This document shows positions 16,960-25,956 of a stretch of DNA of 64,000 nt, piece after piece. Under the pieces are notes generated by a model that made no database searches, was not told where the DNA came from, and was given only the letters and a program-made list of their open reading frames with translations. The stretch's first letter is position 1, and each line of letters opens with the position of its first letter. The translations under genes were made by a program, and so were the position numbers. The stretch comes from Eutrophocola sp965662685 (GTDB taxonomy: Bacteria; Pseudomonadota; Gammaproteobacteria; Pseudomonadales; Pseudohongiellaceae). The DNA lies in contig CBFIIQ010000005.1 in assembly GCA_965662685.1 (NCBI GenBank), positions 1-64,000 of the forward strand, written 5' to 3'.

Positions 16960-18090
16960 GTGGATAAGCGCAGCAACATCCACCATTTTCCTCAAATCAT
17001 CCGGTACCTTCTTTTGTCCACAAATAACTATCTGTTCGGCCAGCAAATTCTGACCTGGTTCGAGCAACATGGCCGTCATCATCTGCCCTGGCAGCAGGAA
17101 AAAACACCCTACAAAGTCTGGGTAAGCGAAATCATGCTTCAGCAAACCCAGGTGTCCACAGTAATCCCCTACTTTGAGCGCTTTATGACCCGCTTCCCCG
17201 ACGTGCAGTCACTGGCCAAGGCAGATGAGGATGCCGTATTGCATTTATGGACCGGGCTGGGCTACTACGCCAGAGCGCGTAATCTGCATAAAGCCGCAAA
17301 AATTATTCATCAGCTATACAACGATAAATTTCCTGAAAGTGTTGAAACACTGAGTGAATTACCCGGCATTGGTCGTTCCACTGCCGGCGCAATCATCGCG
17401 GCGTCCATGAACAAGCGCGCAGTAATCCTGGATGGTAATGTCAAACGGGTACTGTGCCGCTACCACTGCGTGGAAGGCTGGCCGGATCAAAGCAGCACCA
17501 ACAAACAACTCTGGGAAATAGCCGAGCGCTACACGCCCGATGAGAATTGTGGCGACTACAACCAGGCCATGATGGATCTGGGCGCCTCCCTATGTAGCCG
17601 CAGTAAACCGGCCTGTGATCTGTGTCCGCTGCAAGAGAATTGCCAGGCCTATCAAAGTCAGACTACAGATAGATTTCCTGAGAAAAAACCAAAGAAAACC
17701 CTGCGCGTGAAATCCACCGCAATGCTGATTCTGCAAAGCCCGGATGCCAGAAAAGTGTTACTGGAGAAACGCCCTTCCCAGGGCATATGGGGTGGGCTGT
17801 GGAGCTTCCCCGAGATCCCTGTTGATGATGCGCCGGATTCCTACCTGTTGGCCAATGGTCTGAAACCTTCCGGTGCTATCCGCAAATGGCAGCCCATGCG
17901 ACACACCTTCAGTCATTTTCATCTTGATATGACCCCGGTGCTCATTTCACTAAAAAAACCTCAGGATAGCGTAATGGAGAGTAGTCGCTGGCATTGGTAT
18001 GATCTGGAAAATCCCGGCAAGCTGGGACTGGCAGCGCCAGTTAAAAACCTGCTGGCCACCCTGAAGAATAATCTTGAAAGCGATTTATGA
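16960..18090 (+). CDS. mutY: MutY, adenine DNA glycosylase
   Basis: Removes adenine mispaired with 8-oxoguanine. Conserved features are SEIMLQQTQV with the catalytic Glu, the helix-hairpin-helix LPGIGRSTAGAI, the catalytic Asp in ILDGNVKRVL, and the 4Fe-4S ligands in the spacing C-x6-C-x2-C-x5-C (CSRSKPACDLCPLQENC). The C-terminal third is the NUDIX-like 8-oxoG recognition domain. The start is uncertain: GTG 16960 gives a roughly 20-residue extension relative to E. coli, and TTG at 17014 is an alternative; neither has a clear Shine-Dalgarno. Upstream of yggX in the usual order, with a nuclease gene inserted. Confidence 0.95.
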   Translation: MDKRSNIHHFPQIIRYLLLSTNNYLFGQQILTWFEQHGRHHLPWQQEKTPYKVWVSEIMLQQTQVSTVIPYFERFMTRFPDVQSLAKADEDAVLHLWTGLGYYARARNLHKAAKIIHQLYNDKFPESVETLSELPGIGRSTAGAIIAASMNKRAVILDGNVKRVLCRYHCVEGWPDQSSTNKQLWEIAERYTPDENCGDYNQAMMDLGASLCSRSKPACDLCPLQENCQAYQSQTTDRFPEKKPKKTLRVKSTAMLILQSPDARKVLLEKRPSQGIWGGLWSFPEIPVDDAPDSYLLANGLKPSGAIRKWQPMRHTFSHFHLDMTPVLISLKKPQDSVMESSRWHWYDLENPGKLGLAAPVKNLLATLKNNLESDL

Positions 18091-18157
18091 AGGCATACTA
18101 TTCCACACTATCTGTATTGGAAATACAGAGTGCTATTGACGCAGCATAAGAAAAGCA

Positions 18158-18760
18158 ATGACCCAAAAAATCAAAGTCTTTTTCCAGTACATCACAGTTA
18201 TCGCTTTGATGGCGCTGACCTTCAGCGGCTTTCAGTATTTCCAAACAGGCAAGCTTAACTGGTATCAAAAGCAATCAACTTCAGCTCTCGATGTAATTTC
18301 TGACCAGGACGAGTCACCTCCTGAAAGCGCCGACACTTCAATATCAGGCGTCGAAATACTGGGACGGGTGACCAGTGTCACCGATGGCGATACTCTGCGA
18401 ATTGAAAATCTGACAGGCGGCTCTGACATCATTCGTCTTTATGGCATCGATGCGCCAGAAAAAGATCAGCCATACGGCTCAGTAGCGAGCAATGCCCTAA
18501 GAACTAAAGTCAACGATGCACGAGTCAGGGTAGTGGTAAAGGACACCGATGATTTTGGTCGGCAAGTAGGCACTGTTTATCTGGAAAGCAGGAACATCAA
18601 TCTGGAGATGGTCGCTGAAGGCCATGCCTGGTGGTATGAATTTTTTGCGCCGGATAACCGCGAATTACGCCAGGCACATATTAAGGCAGAGGAAAGTCAA
18701 CTGGGTCTCTGGCGCAATGCTAATCCCGTTGAGCCCTATGACTGGCGCAGAAGCCATTAA
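18158..18760 (+). CDS. Thermonuclease (SNase) family protein, membrane anchored
   Basis: A 200-aa protein with an N-terminal hydrophobic helix (about 9-25; anchor or signal) followed by an SNase-like OB-fold domain from about residue 65. Residues matching the staphylococcal nuclease active site are the Arg in IIRLYGIDAPE, the Asp/Glu of that motif, and the Arg in DDFGRQVGTVYL. Likely a periplasmic or envelope nuclease. It sits between mutY and yggX. Confidence 0.86.
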   Translation: MTQKIKVFFQYITVIALMALTFSGFQYFQTGKLNWYQKQSTSALDVISDQDESPPESADTSISGVEILGRVTSVTDGDTLRIENLTGGSDIIRLYGIDAPEKDQPYGSVASNALRTKVNDARVRVVVKDTDDFGRQVGTVYLESRNINLEMVAEGHAWWYEFFAPDNRELRQAHIKAEESQLGLWRNANPVEPYDWRRSH

Positions 18761-18885
18761 TACATTCTGAAGATGACTTAATCCAATAGTCTTAGCTGAA
18801 TTACGCACGATCTTAACCTTGCTATTGGCTCTACAGCCACTAAACTAGCGGGATTGAAATTTAACAGGATTAACCAGGCAAAATC

Positions 18886-19158
18886 ATGAGCCGCACAGTA
18901 TTCTGCAAGAAGTACCAAAAAGAAATGGAAGGCCTGCCGATGGCTCCCCTGCCCGGCGCAAAAGGTCAGGAAATTTATGACAATGTCTCAAAACAGGCAT
19001 GGAGCGAATGGCAGGCACGCCAGGTACGCCTGATCAATGAAAAACAGCTTTCCATGATCAATCCGGATGATAGGACCTACCTGATGGACCAGATGACCAA
19101 ATTTCTCGCCAATGAAGATGCCGACGAGGCTGATGGCTACGTCCCCCCGGAAGCGTGA
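18886..19158 (+). CDS. yggX: YggX-type Fe(II)-trafficking/oxidative damage protection protein
   Basis: A 90-aa protein matching the YggX family end to end: MSRTVFCKKYQKEMEGL with the conserved Cys, then KGQEIYDNVSKQAWSEWQ. In enterobacteria YggX protects Fe-S proteins against oxidants and is co-transcribed with mutY, an iron-sulfur enzyme. Confidence 0.95.
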   Translation: MSRTVFCKKYQKEMEGLPMAPLPGAKGQEIYDNVSKQAWSEWQARQVRLINEKQLSMINPDDRTYLMDQMTKFLANEDADEADGYVPPEA

Positions 19159-19749
19159 ATTTCAGGGGAATTTCCGACTCATAACGTGACAGCACGCAAG
19201 GACTGAAAGTAGCAGCATAGTAGAGCCAGAAAGCTTATTTCCTGCCTGTTACCACCAGCATAATAGACTGCAGTCACCACTGGCCTTTACAGCATAAACC
19301 GTTCTATTTTCGCCCCCGGGCTTCTTGAATTATTGCTGAAATCAGCCCTGTCAAAACTGCCAGGCGTTTATACACAGCTGGTCAGGGAAACAACATTCTT
19401 CTGGAAATACTATAACAGACAGAATATTTCCCGGAATACACCGCAGTCTGCACTGGCGCTACCATAATCCCCGGGGCATTTATCAACCATCAACAGCAAG
19501 CTGCTCTCAAATACCTGAATCAGTCCAGTAAGCGATACTCTCCATGCTGCAGTAAAGCGGACACTAACGGGTAAATTCCGGTATTCGGCCGAAACCGAGC
19601 ATGAAAAACTTGCCCTGTGCCGGGGGCCAGCCCTGTATCAAGTTGTTCTACCCCCTTCAATTCAGAGTTTCCCCCAATTTTATATGTTGACATTCCCTGT
19701 TAGCGTTGAAATGAATGGCCAAAATTTTGAATAAATAGCGTCAAATACA
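19159..19749. other. 590-bp intergenic region, no gene recognised
   Basis: No ORF with coding character, tRNA or clear hairpin was seen between yggX and the metallophosphoesterase gene. A TTGACA at about 19687-19692 could be a -35 box for the downstream operon, but no good -10 follows at 16-18 bp. Confidence 0.5.
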
Positions 19750-20607
19750 ATGATTACGAGAATACTTCATATATCCGACCTGCATTTCGGGCCTCCTTTT
19801 GTCACTGCCGTCGGAGAAGCCTTACTGCAAACTATTCCATCCCTTGAGCCCGATGTCATTGTGATCAGTGGCGATCTGACGCAGAGAGCCAAGCGCGACC
19901 AATTCGAAGCGGCAAGACAGTTCTTTGACCGCTTTCCTGATGTTCCGCTGTTGATTGTTCCTGGTAATCATGACGTTGCGCTATGGCGCATTTTTGAGAG
20001 ACTGTTCAAACCGCATGCTCTGTATTGTGAAATCATTACTCCCGACCTTAATCCGGTACTCAAGACCGGTAACGTCCTGCTGGTTGGTCTTGATTCCACG
20101 GCCCCGCGGCGCAGCATCTCCAATGGTCGGCTTGATCTGCACCAACTGCGGTCTTGTGAGAAGATTTTTGCAGAAGCACCTGATGAAATAACTCGCATTG
20201 TTGTTGCACACCACCAGTTCGCGCCAGGACATGACCGTGTATTTGATCTCGCGATGCCCGGCGCTCGACGTGCGATAGATTGCTTTGTTGAGCAAAAGGT
20301 CGAGATAATTCTGGGTGGACACCTGCATCGTTCCTATATCGGCAATTCGCTGGATTTTTTCCCCGGACATCACCGCGATCGCGGGGTCATTATCGTTCAA
20401 TGCGGAACAACGACTTCCAGCCGGGGGAAAGGTCGGGAGCGGGAAGAAAATACGTTTAACCTGGTTGAAGCAGGCCTGGACACTACCGCTGTAACCCATT
20501 ACCTGTATTATGAGGCATCGGCCCGATTCATGCCGATCAGCAAGCACCTCTTTCCCCGTCAGGGCCGTAATTTCAATCCCGCAAAGCAGGGATCGCCGGC
20601 CTCATGA
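19750..20607 (+). CDS. Calcineurin-like metallophosphoesterase
   Basis: 285 aa with all the dimetal phosphoesterase motifs in order: ISDLHFG near the N-terminus, GDLTQ, PGNHD, AHHQF and GGHLHRSY. The family covers cyclic-nucleotide, phospholipid and nucleotide phosphoesterases, so the substrate is unproven. It overlaps the next gene by 4 bp, and the three genes downstream act on or in membrane lipid, which favours a lipid phosphoesterase (inference). Confidence 0.85.
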   Translation: MITRILHISDLHFGPPFVTAVGEALLQTIPSLEPDVIVISGDLTQRAKRDQFEAARQFFDRFPDVPLLIVPGNHDVALWRIFERLFKPHALYCEIITPDLNPVLKTGNVLLVGLDSTAPRRSISNGRLDLHQLRSCEKIFAEAPDEITRIVVAHHQFAPGHDRVFDLAMPGARRAIDCFVEQKVEIILGGHLHRSYIGNSLDFFPGHHRDRGVIIVQCGTTTSSRGKGREREENTFNLVEAGLDTTAVTHYLYYEASARFMPISKHLFPRQGRNFNPAKQGSPAS

Positions 20608-21356
20608 ATACCCCGCATTCAACAGGCAAACACAAAATCATTATCGTGCTGATCACGGTCATTGTTCTCATCGTATTGATCTGGTTTGTAAACAGCTATA
20701 TTTCCCTCGTGGGCCTGGTCGACCAGGAACAACGTTTCCGCACCTATATTTCCCTGAATCCCCGGCGCGCATTTGTTGCCGGTTTCAGTCTCTACATGCT
20801 ATTGGCGCTGGTGCCCGGAACCGGAGGCAAGGCTATCATCTGGGGCTGGCTGTTCGGTTTCTGGCAAGCCATGTTCATTGTTACTGTCGGTCTTACTCTC
20901 GCCGCGATGATCATCTTTTCCATCAGTCGTTATTTATTCCAGAAAAGTGTTGAGCGCCGCTACACCCGTTTTCTATCGCTTATGAACAAGCATCTCGAAA
21001 GAGAAGGAGCGTTTTACCTTCTCACACTTCGATTAGCGCATGCCCCGTTTTCAATTGTTAACCCTGTGTGCGGGGCCAGCCGTGTTCGGACATGGACCTT
21101 CTTCTGGACTACTGCTGTTGGCCTGATACCCGCTAACGCTATCTGGGCTTATGTGGGAAACCGCTTACCCTCGCTCAGGGAAGTGGCGGAGCATGGGGCA
21201 GGCTCGCTCATCGACCTGCCACTAATAGCCGCAATGGTGGCCTGCGCCATTATGCCATTGTTAATTCGCTGGTTTATCAGCCATTTTGGAATTCCTGCAA
21301 CAGAAACTGGAGTCCACGACGCAACTATCCATGAATCACAAAAGAAGGTTATATGA
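20604..21356 (+). CDS. VTT-domain (DedA/TVP38-like) membrane protein
   Basis: A 250-aa polytopic protein with the TVP38/TMEM64 signature region (LVPGTGGKAIIWGWLFGFW, LAHAPFSIVNPVCGASRV, TAVGLIPANAIWAYVG). These proteins are lipid scramblases or transporters in better-studied cases. It is coupled by overlap to the phosphoesterase upstream and the CdsA-like gene downstream, fitting a role in phospholipid handling. Confidence 0.85.
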   Translation: MNTPHSTGKHKIIIVLITVIVLIVLIWFVNSYISLVGLVDQEQRFRTYISLNPRRAFVAGFSLYMLLALVPGTGGKAIIWGWLFGFWQAMFIVTVGLTLAAMIIFSISRYLFQKSVERRYTRFLSLMNKHLEREGAFYLLTLRLAHAPFSIVNPVCGASRVRTWTFFWTTAVGLIPANAIWAYVGNRLPSLREVAEHGAGSLIDLPLIAAMVACAIMPLLIRWFISHFGIPATETGVHDATIHESQKKVI

Positions 21357-22342
21357 TTAACACACCTTATCCCGATCTCTACTGGATTCTCGGCTCAATC
21401 TTTGCCTGCCTGTTGGCTGGCTCAATAATTCGTTTTGTTGCCCTGCGAAATACCGAAGAGACACGACGACGAAAAAGACTGGCCAGCCTGGGAACCTGGT
21501 GGATACTCACTCTATTAATGTCTGTCAGTCTGCTTACTGGCAGATTGGGAATCTGTCTACTTTTTACTTTTGCCAGCTGTATCGCCTGGTTCGAGATTAC
21601 GGGAATATTCGGTGTGCGCAAACAGGATCGCTTGATTGTGCAAGCTGGTTATGGACTCATCGTAATCAACTACCTGTTGATACTGTTTGGAGCCATTTCA
21701 CAATTTGTGGTATTTCTACCGCTGTGTTCACTCTTCGTGTTTGCCGTGTTACTACTTATCAAGGGGCAACCTGAGGCGTATATACGATCTTCTGGAAGTC
21801 TGTTGTGGGGCATAATGTTTCTCGGCTACGGCCTCTCCCATGCAGCCTTCCTGCTAGTGGTTCCAGAGGCAGCACGTGCACCTCTTGGCGTTACCGGCTG
21901 GTTTCTTTTCCTTGTTATCCTGACCGAATCAAATGATATCTTTCAGGCTATTGTCGGCCGCGCATTCGGGTCTCACAAAAAGCATCGCATCTCTCCTGTC
22001 ATCTCACCCAATAAAACCTGGGAAGGATTCATCGGCGGGATGCTGATCACCATTACCATCGCTGTAATTATTGCACCATGGCTCACCACTTTTGGCCAGC
22101 AACCAGGTCGATTTAATCTGTCAGCAGCGCTGCAGCCATGGGTTTCTCCGGTACTTGCGGCAATGCTTATCGCCATCACCGGTTTTTTTGGCGACATAAA
22201 CATGTCTGCGATCAAGCGCGATGCTGGTATCAAAGATAGCAGTAAACTGCTGCCGGGGATGGGCGGAGTCATCGATCGTGTCGACAGTCTTACCATGACC
22301 GCCCCGGTATTTGTGTATTTCCTGATCTGGTGGCTGCCATGA
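21353..22342 (+). CDS. CdsA-like phosphatidate cytidylyltransferase
   Basis: A 329-aa multi-spanning enzyme making CDP-diacylglycerol from phosphatidate and CTP. The C-terminal signature SAIKRDAGIKDSSKLLPGMGG, then IDRVDS, matches CDP-DAG synthases, with Met where His is usual. ISPNKTWEGFIGG is also characteristic. As a non-core operon member it is likely a second copy beside a housekeeping cdsA (inference). It overlaps both neighbours by 4 bp. Confidence 0.9.
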   Translation: MINTPYPDLYWILGSIFACLLAGSIIRFVALRNTEETRRRKRLASLGTWWILTLLMSVSLLTGRLGICLLFTFASCIAWFEITGIFGVRKQDRLIVQAGYGLIVINYLLILFGAISQFVVFLPLCSLFVFAVLLLIKGQPEAYIRSSGSLLWGIMFLGYGLSHAAFLLVVPEAARAPLGVTGWFLFLVILTESNDIFQAIVGRAFGSHKKHRISPVISPNKTWEGFIGGMLITITIAVIIAPWLTTFGQQPGRFNLSAALQPWVSPVLAAMLIAITGFFGDINMSAIKRDAGIKDSSKLLPGMGGVIDRVDSLTMTAPVFVYFLIWWLP

Positions 22343-22992
22343 TGGGCAAGCAGAAAAATCGGGGCGCTGCCAGCCAGCCTGATCAGGCAGAAGCGCTAAT
22401 TTCCAACCGGCTGCTCACTATTCCCAATCTGCTCTGCCTGATTCGACTGGCCGGCTCGTTTGTCCTTGTTGCGATCGCCTGGCTGAATCTGCCAGAGACC
22501 TTCCTTTACCTGTTTCTCTTCCTCGCCATGACTGACTGGCTGGATGGAAAGCTTGCCATCCTGCTTAATCAGCGTTCAGTTTTTGGGGCTCGCCTTGACA
22601 GCTGGGCTGACGCGGCGCTGTATTTTGCCCTGTTGGCCGGATTAATTCGGCTGTATGGCGAGACTCTTTACCTGGAAATTATCTGGGTAATTCCAGCTCT
22701 CGCTTCCTATCTGATTTCTACGGCAGCCGGCTTCTGGAAGTACAAACGTTGGCCGAGTTATCACACCCTTAGCGCGAAAACTTCATGGCTTCTTACTATA
22801 ATCGCAGTGCTCGGCCTGTTCACCGACTGGTCGCTCTGGCCCTTTCGCATAGCCCTTCTGGTCATAACCATAACCAATCTTGAAGCCATTCTGATCACGT
22901 CAGTTTCTCCTGTATGGCGTGCCGATATTTCATCGATTTTTCATGTATGGCGCAAGGGATCCATCGCACAAGGACCGCAGCAACCTGATTGA
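22339..22992 (+). CDS. CDP-alcohol phosphatidyltransferase
   Basis: About 217 aa from the ATG at 22339, which overlaps the cdsA-like stop (ATGA). The family active site is D-x2-D-G-x2-A-R-x8-G-x3-D-x3-D; here it reads DWLDGKLAI...G...LDSWAD, with the Asp residues kept but the Arg replaced by Ile. It would use CDP-DAG from the preceding enzyme; the alcohol substrate (glycerol phosphate, inositol, serine or other) cannot be told. Last gene of the four-gene operon. Confidence 0.87.
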   Translation: MMGKQKNRGAASQPDQAEALISNRLLTIPNLLCLIRLAGSFVLVAIAWLNLPETFLYLFLFLAMTDWLDGKLAILLNQRSVFGARLDSWADAALYFALLAGLIRLYGETLYLEIIWVIPALASYLISTAAGFWKYKRWPSYHTLSAKTSWLLTIIAVLGLFTDWSLWPFRIALLVITITNLEAILITSVSPVWRADISSIFHVWRKGSIAQGPQQPD

Positions 22993-23494
22993 CGTTTAAG
23001 GTTGTGTATGTGAAATTTCATTGCCCATAGTATGACTTGCCTTGAATTCATCAATGCAGTTTATTAAGACAACTTAAGAATCGCTGGTGCTGAATATTCA
23101 CAAACTCTTGTTTCATTCATCAACAATCCGCAAGTCTCCGATAGTAAAGTCTGCACAACGGCAACAGCTCATCGTTACAAGTGAAGCGGTTTATTCTGAC
23201 TCATCCCAATAGCACTCTGCTGTATTTCCTTCTGGCAGGAAATCTCACTTCATATTTTAACGATGCCGGTATTTGGTGAATAAGGCAAATCGCCGCGTTC
23301 TCTTTAATACTGAAATCACGGTTGCGAAATTGACACTGATCAAGTTTGCTCTATAGCGTACCTGATATAAAAAATTCTCTTATGCAAAGTGCGGGGTTGT
23401 GAAGTGTTTTTAGTTTCAAGGGCTGATGGTTTTACTGAATAGAAATACCTCACTTGGAAAACAGACATATTCTGTTTAAGGAAAGGAGCAGGTA
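22993..23494 (+). other. 500-bp intergenic region upstream of the gerW-like gene
   Basis: No gene recognised. A candidate sigma-70 promoter lies at its right side (separate entry). Sequence is otherwise unremarkable. Confidence 0.5.
23330..23357 (+). promoter_or_regulatory. Candidate sigma-70 promoter for the gerW-like gene
   Basis: TTGACA (23330-23335), 16-bp spacer, TATAGC (23352-23357), about 135 bp upstream of the start codon. A second TGATATAA box lies just downstream. Motif-based only. Confidence 0.4.
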
Positions 23495-23851
23495 ATGGAA
23501 GAAATTGAAATATTATTTGATAAAGCAATTAGTGAAATAGAAAAAATGCTCACTACCAAGACCGTGGTCGGCGATCCTATAACTGTAGACGGAAATACCC
23601 TGATTCCGTTGATTAACGTAGGTTTTGGTTTCGGTGTAGGGACCGGCAGAGGAACAGATCCAAAGAAGGGGGCCGGGCATGGAGGAGGAACCGGTGGCGG
23701 CGGAGGGGTCAAACCGGTTGCACTGGTTATAATTAACCAGGAGGGAGTCAGAGTTGAACCTATTAAATCCGGTACCGCATCAGTCATGGAAAAAATAGCC
23801 GAAACCGTTGGTAAGGCAGCCTCCACAAAAGCCGGTGCGCCGGACGATTAA
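23495..23851 (+). CDS. GerW/YtfJ family protein
   Basis: 118 aa with the Spore_YtfJ fold pattern: KTVVGDPITVDGNTLIPLINVGFGFG, a Gly-rich central loop (about 50-75), then PVALVIINQEGVRVEPI. A GGAAAGGAG Shine-Dalgarno fits the ATG at 23495. In Bacillus, YtfJ/GerW is needed for spore germination, but the family also occurs in non-sporulating bacteria, where its role is unknown. The next gene encodes DUF2953, the same neighbour as ytfI beside ytfJ in Bacillus. Confidence 0.85.
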   Translation: MEEIEILFDKAISEIEKMLTTKTVVGDPITVDGNTLIPLINVGFGFGVGTGRGTDPKKGAGHGGGTGGGGGVKPVALVIINQEGVRVEPIKSGTASVMEKIAETVGKAASTKAGAPDD

Positions 23852-23860
23852 CGTGTTAGC

Positions 23861-24436
23861 GTGGCCATGTTAGCGGGATCCGCAATATTTTGCCTGATAC
23901 TGATCTTCGTGTTGGCAATCCCCTTTTCGCTAACATTCAAATTTTCCTGGGAGCAGTCAATACAGGGCGAGGTGAGGCTATTTTGGGCTTATGGCCTGCT
24001 TCGCTCTCGGTACAACCTGCCTTTGGCACAGACAAAATCTGCAAAAATTAAAAAGTTCAGAGAAAAACCTCAACCTTCTCAATCACCGGGATGGAAATAT
24101 CCAGCAGCACTTCGACAACCTGCGTTTTGCCGCAGACTGATTAGATTTATTATTGACCTTTGGTACTCTATTGAAAAAAAAGATATTTGCATATCACTGT
24201 ATATAGGCCTTGATGACCCGGCTGATACAGGGCAATTATGGACCGTTATCGGACCTGTTGCCGGGCTGCTTTCCAGCTTTCGAAGTACTTCCCTGGTTAT
24301 CGAGCCGGTTTTTCATAAACCATATTTTGATTTTGAGGGGTCCGGGACCATTCGCATCATACCTCTGAAAGTTATCTTTATTATGTTGGCAATGATCCTG
24401 TCTCCGATCATCTGGAGAGGATTCAGGGAGTCATAA
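23861..24436 (+). CDS. DUF2953 (YtfI-like) protein
   Basis: About 191 aa from GTG 23861 (ATG 23867 is possible). An N-terminal transmembrane helix (IFCLILIFVLAIPFSLTF), a basic middle and a C-terminal hydrophobic segment (VIFIMLAMILSPIIW) suggest a membrane protein. The domain SLYIGLDDPADTGQLWTVIGPVAGLL matches DUF2953. It directly follows the GerW homologue, and the pairing suggests a common complex (inference). Confidence 0.75.
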   Translation: MAMLAGSAIFCLILIFVLAIPFSLTFKFSWEQSIQGEVRLFWAYGLLRSRYNLPLAQTKSAKIKKFREKPQPSQSPGWKYPAALRQPAFCRRLIRFIIDLWYSIEKKDICISLYIGLDDPADTGQLWTVIGPVAGLLSSFRSTSLVIEPVFHKPYFDFEGSGTIRIIPLKVIFIMLAMILSPIIWRGFRES

Positions 24437-24462
24437 AAGCAGGTACAGGAGCTATAGAAAGT

Positions 24463-24741
24463 ATGAAAAGTAATACCCTGAAAACATTTTTTAGCCATGA
24501 AATATTTAAAGATGAGAGACAATTGGTCATCGCTATCGAAGCGATCCACTGTCAGCAATATGCATCAGACAAAGGCTGTTCTGCCTGGTTTTATGTGAAG
24601 CCTATAGCCGTTGTTGTTTGCAGCCTTGAGGATACCTTGGTTCTTTACATCCAGGGTCAATTTTCCAGCATCGATCAGCTTCGCAATGATATCCCAGCGC
24701 TGGACCTGGCTATTAAATCATTTAATGGCGCTATCATTTAA
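24463..24741 (+). CDS. Small protein of unknown function
   Basis: 92 aa, not recognised. No signal peptide or transmembrane helix is obvious; it has three cysteines and a mixed hydrophobic core (VKPIAVVVCSLEDTLVLYIQGQF). AGGAGC lies about 10 nt upstream of the ATG. It follows the DUF2953 gene by 26 bp in the same direction and is probably the third gene of that operon. Confidence 0.6.
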   Translation: MKSNTLKTFFSHEIFKDERQLVIAIEAIHCQQYASDKGCSAWFYVKPIAVVVCSLEDTLVLYIQGQFSSIDQLRNDIPALDLAIKSFNGAII

Positions 24742-25181
24742 GTTTTTATACCGCCTCTGTCATCACCCGGTCAAACACAACATCCGCTTACCTTTTCCAG
24801 GCTGTGCTTACTACCGGCAGCACTCTATATCGACAGCATGTTTCACCAACAAGCTGCCTGTCTATATAGGTCGCGGAATTTTTTCGGGCGCATAATTTAT
24901 GCCATGTTTGAGAAATACTGCGTATTACATTCCTGTGCCCAGGCCTGACCTTTTGAGGGTTTTACCAAAGGTTTTCTGGCTATTTATGAGCAGCTGCTCG
25001 AAAACTGTTGGTGATTTAAAGCATTTGCCAGCCGAAACGGGGAGATACATGTATCCAATACAGTAATTACACAAGCATTTGCAAGGGTATCTACCTATAT
25101 ATTTATATCCACAAAAAAACCAATATGGAATGCTGGAGTGTTTCTATATTTTTATTACTAAAATACTATTGGAAGGTTAAA
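24742..25181. other. 440-bp intergenic region, no gene recognised
   Basis: AT-rich spacer between the small orphan gene and the OmpR-type regulator. No RNA gene or clear terminator was seen. Confidence 0.5.
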
Positions 25182-25886
25182 TTGTTACCTAAATTGCTTA
25201 TTGTTGAGCAGAATAAAGAATTAAACAGCATAATGAGCCAGGCACTCATTGAGGAGGATTATGCGGTTTTGCAAGCCAGCAATACCAATGATGCATTTAT
25301 TATCGCCCATCAGTTAAATCCCGAATTAATCATTGTGGACAAGGCTGCCCCGCAATCAGGAGGAATAGAGTTTTGCAAAAGTGTTCGTAAGGAACCCGCC
25401 ATTTCCCGAACTCCGATCATCATGCTAGGTGCCACGGGTAACATTACAGAACGAATAGAAGCGCTTGATGCCGGAGCAAATGAATATCTGGTGACTCCCT
25501 TTCAGATTGAAGACCTGGTTATGAGCATCAAGGTATTGATACATCGAGGCAACCTGGATACTTCTTCCAGGATAATGAGTCTTGGTAATATAAAAATGGA
25601 TCTGGATAGCTGGATAGTTACTATTGCAGAAAAACCTGTCAAATTAACCACCAAGGAGTTTCGTCTGCTGCAGGAATTGATGGAGGCAAAAGGTAGAGTG
25701 TTGTCGCGGGATTTTCTGCTGCGTCGTGTATGGGGCCTCGATAAAGAACTTGATATCCAGACCAGGACTGTTGATATACATATGAGCCGGCTTCGCAGCA
25801 AACTGGGCGCGGCCTCTGACAGTATCATTACAGTGCGAAATATCGGCTATCGGGTAGATATTTCACCGGAATGGATCAGGCGCTGA
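25182..25886 (+). CDS. OmpR-family response regulator with degenerate receiver
   Basis: About 234 aa: receiver domain (about 4-117) and OmpR/PhoB winged helix (about 135-230, with LTTKEFRLLQELM and RTVDIHMSRLRSKL). The start chosen is TTG 25182, because GGAAGG ends 5 nt upstream; the ATG at 25125 adds 19 non-conserved residues. The receiver is atypical: the acidic pair reads VEQN, the switch Thr position is Gly (MLGA), and the conserved Lys is Thr (YLVTPF), although the phospho-acceptor Asp (IVDKAAP) remains. It may work without normal phosphorylation. No histidine kinase is adjacent on the same strand. Confidence 0.85.
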   Translation: MLPKLLIVEQNKELNSIMSQALIEEDYAVLQASNTNDAFIIAHQLNPELIIVDKAAPQSGGIEFCKSVRKEPAISRTPIIMLGATGNITERIEALDAGANEYLVTPFQIEDLVMSIKVLIHRGNLDTSSRIMSLGNIKMDLDSWIVTIAEKPVKLTTKEFRLLQELMEAKGRVLSRDFLLRRVWGLDKELDIQTRTVDIHMSRLRSKLGAASDSIITVRNIGYRVDISPEWIRR

Positions 25887-25956
25887 CACTGGACGCCAGA
25901 TATATATTTTTCAGCAGGGTTTCCAGAGCATGATCAGTAAGGATCAAAATGCGCTT

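Noticed and set aside
19159..19749. tRNA or small RNA gene in the long spacer
   Set aside because: No tRNA arm motifs or convincing hairpin-terminator pair were seen.
23495..23851. Evidence of sporulation
   Set aside because: GerW/YtfJ homologues occur in non-sporulating bacteria and no other spore genes are in the window.
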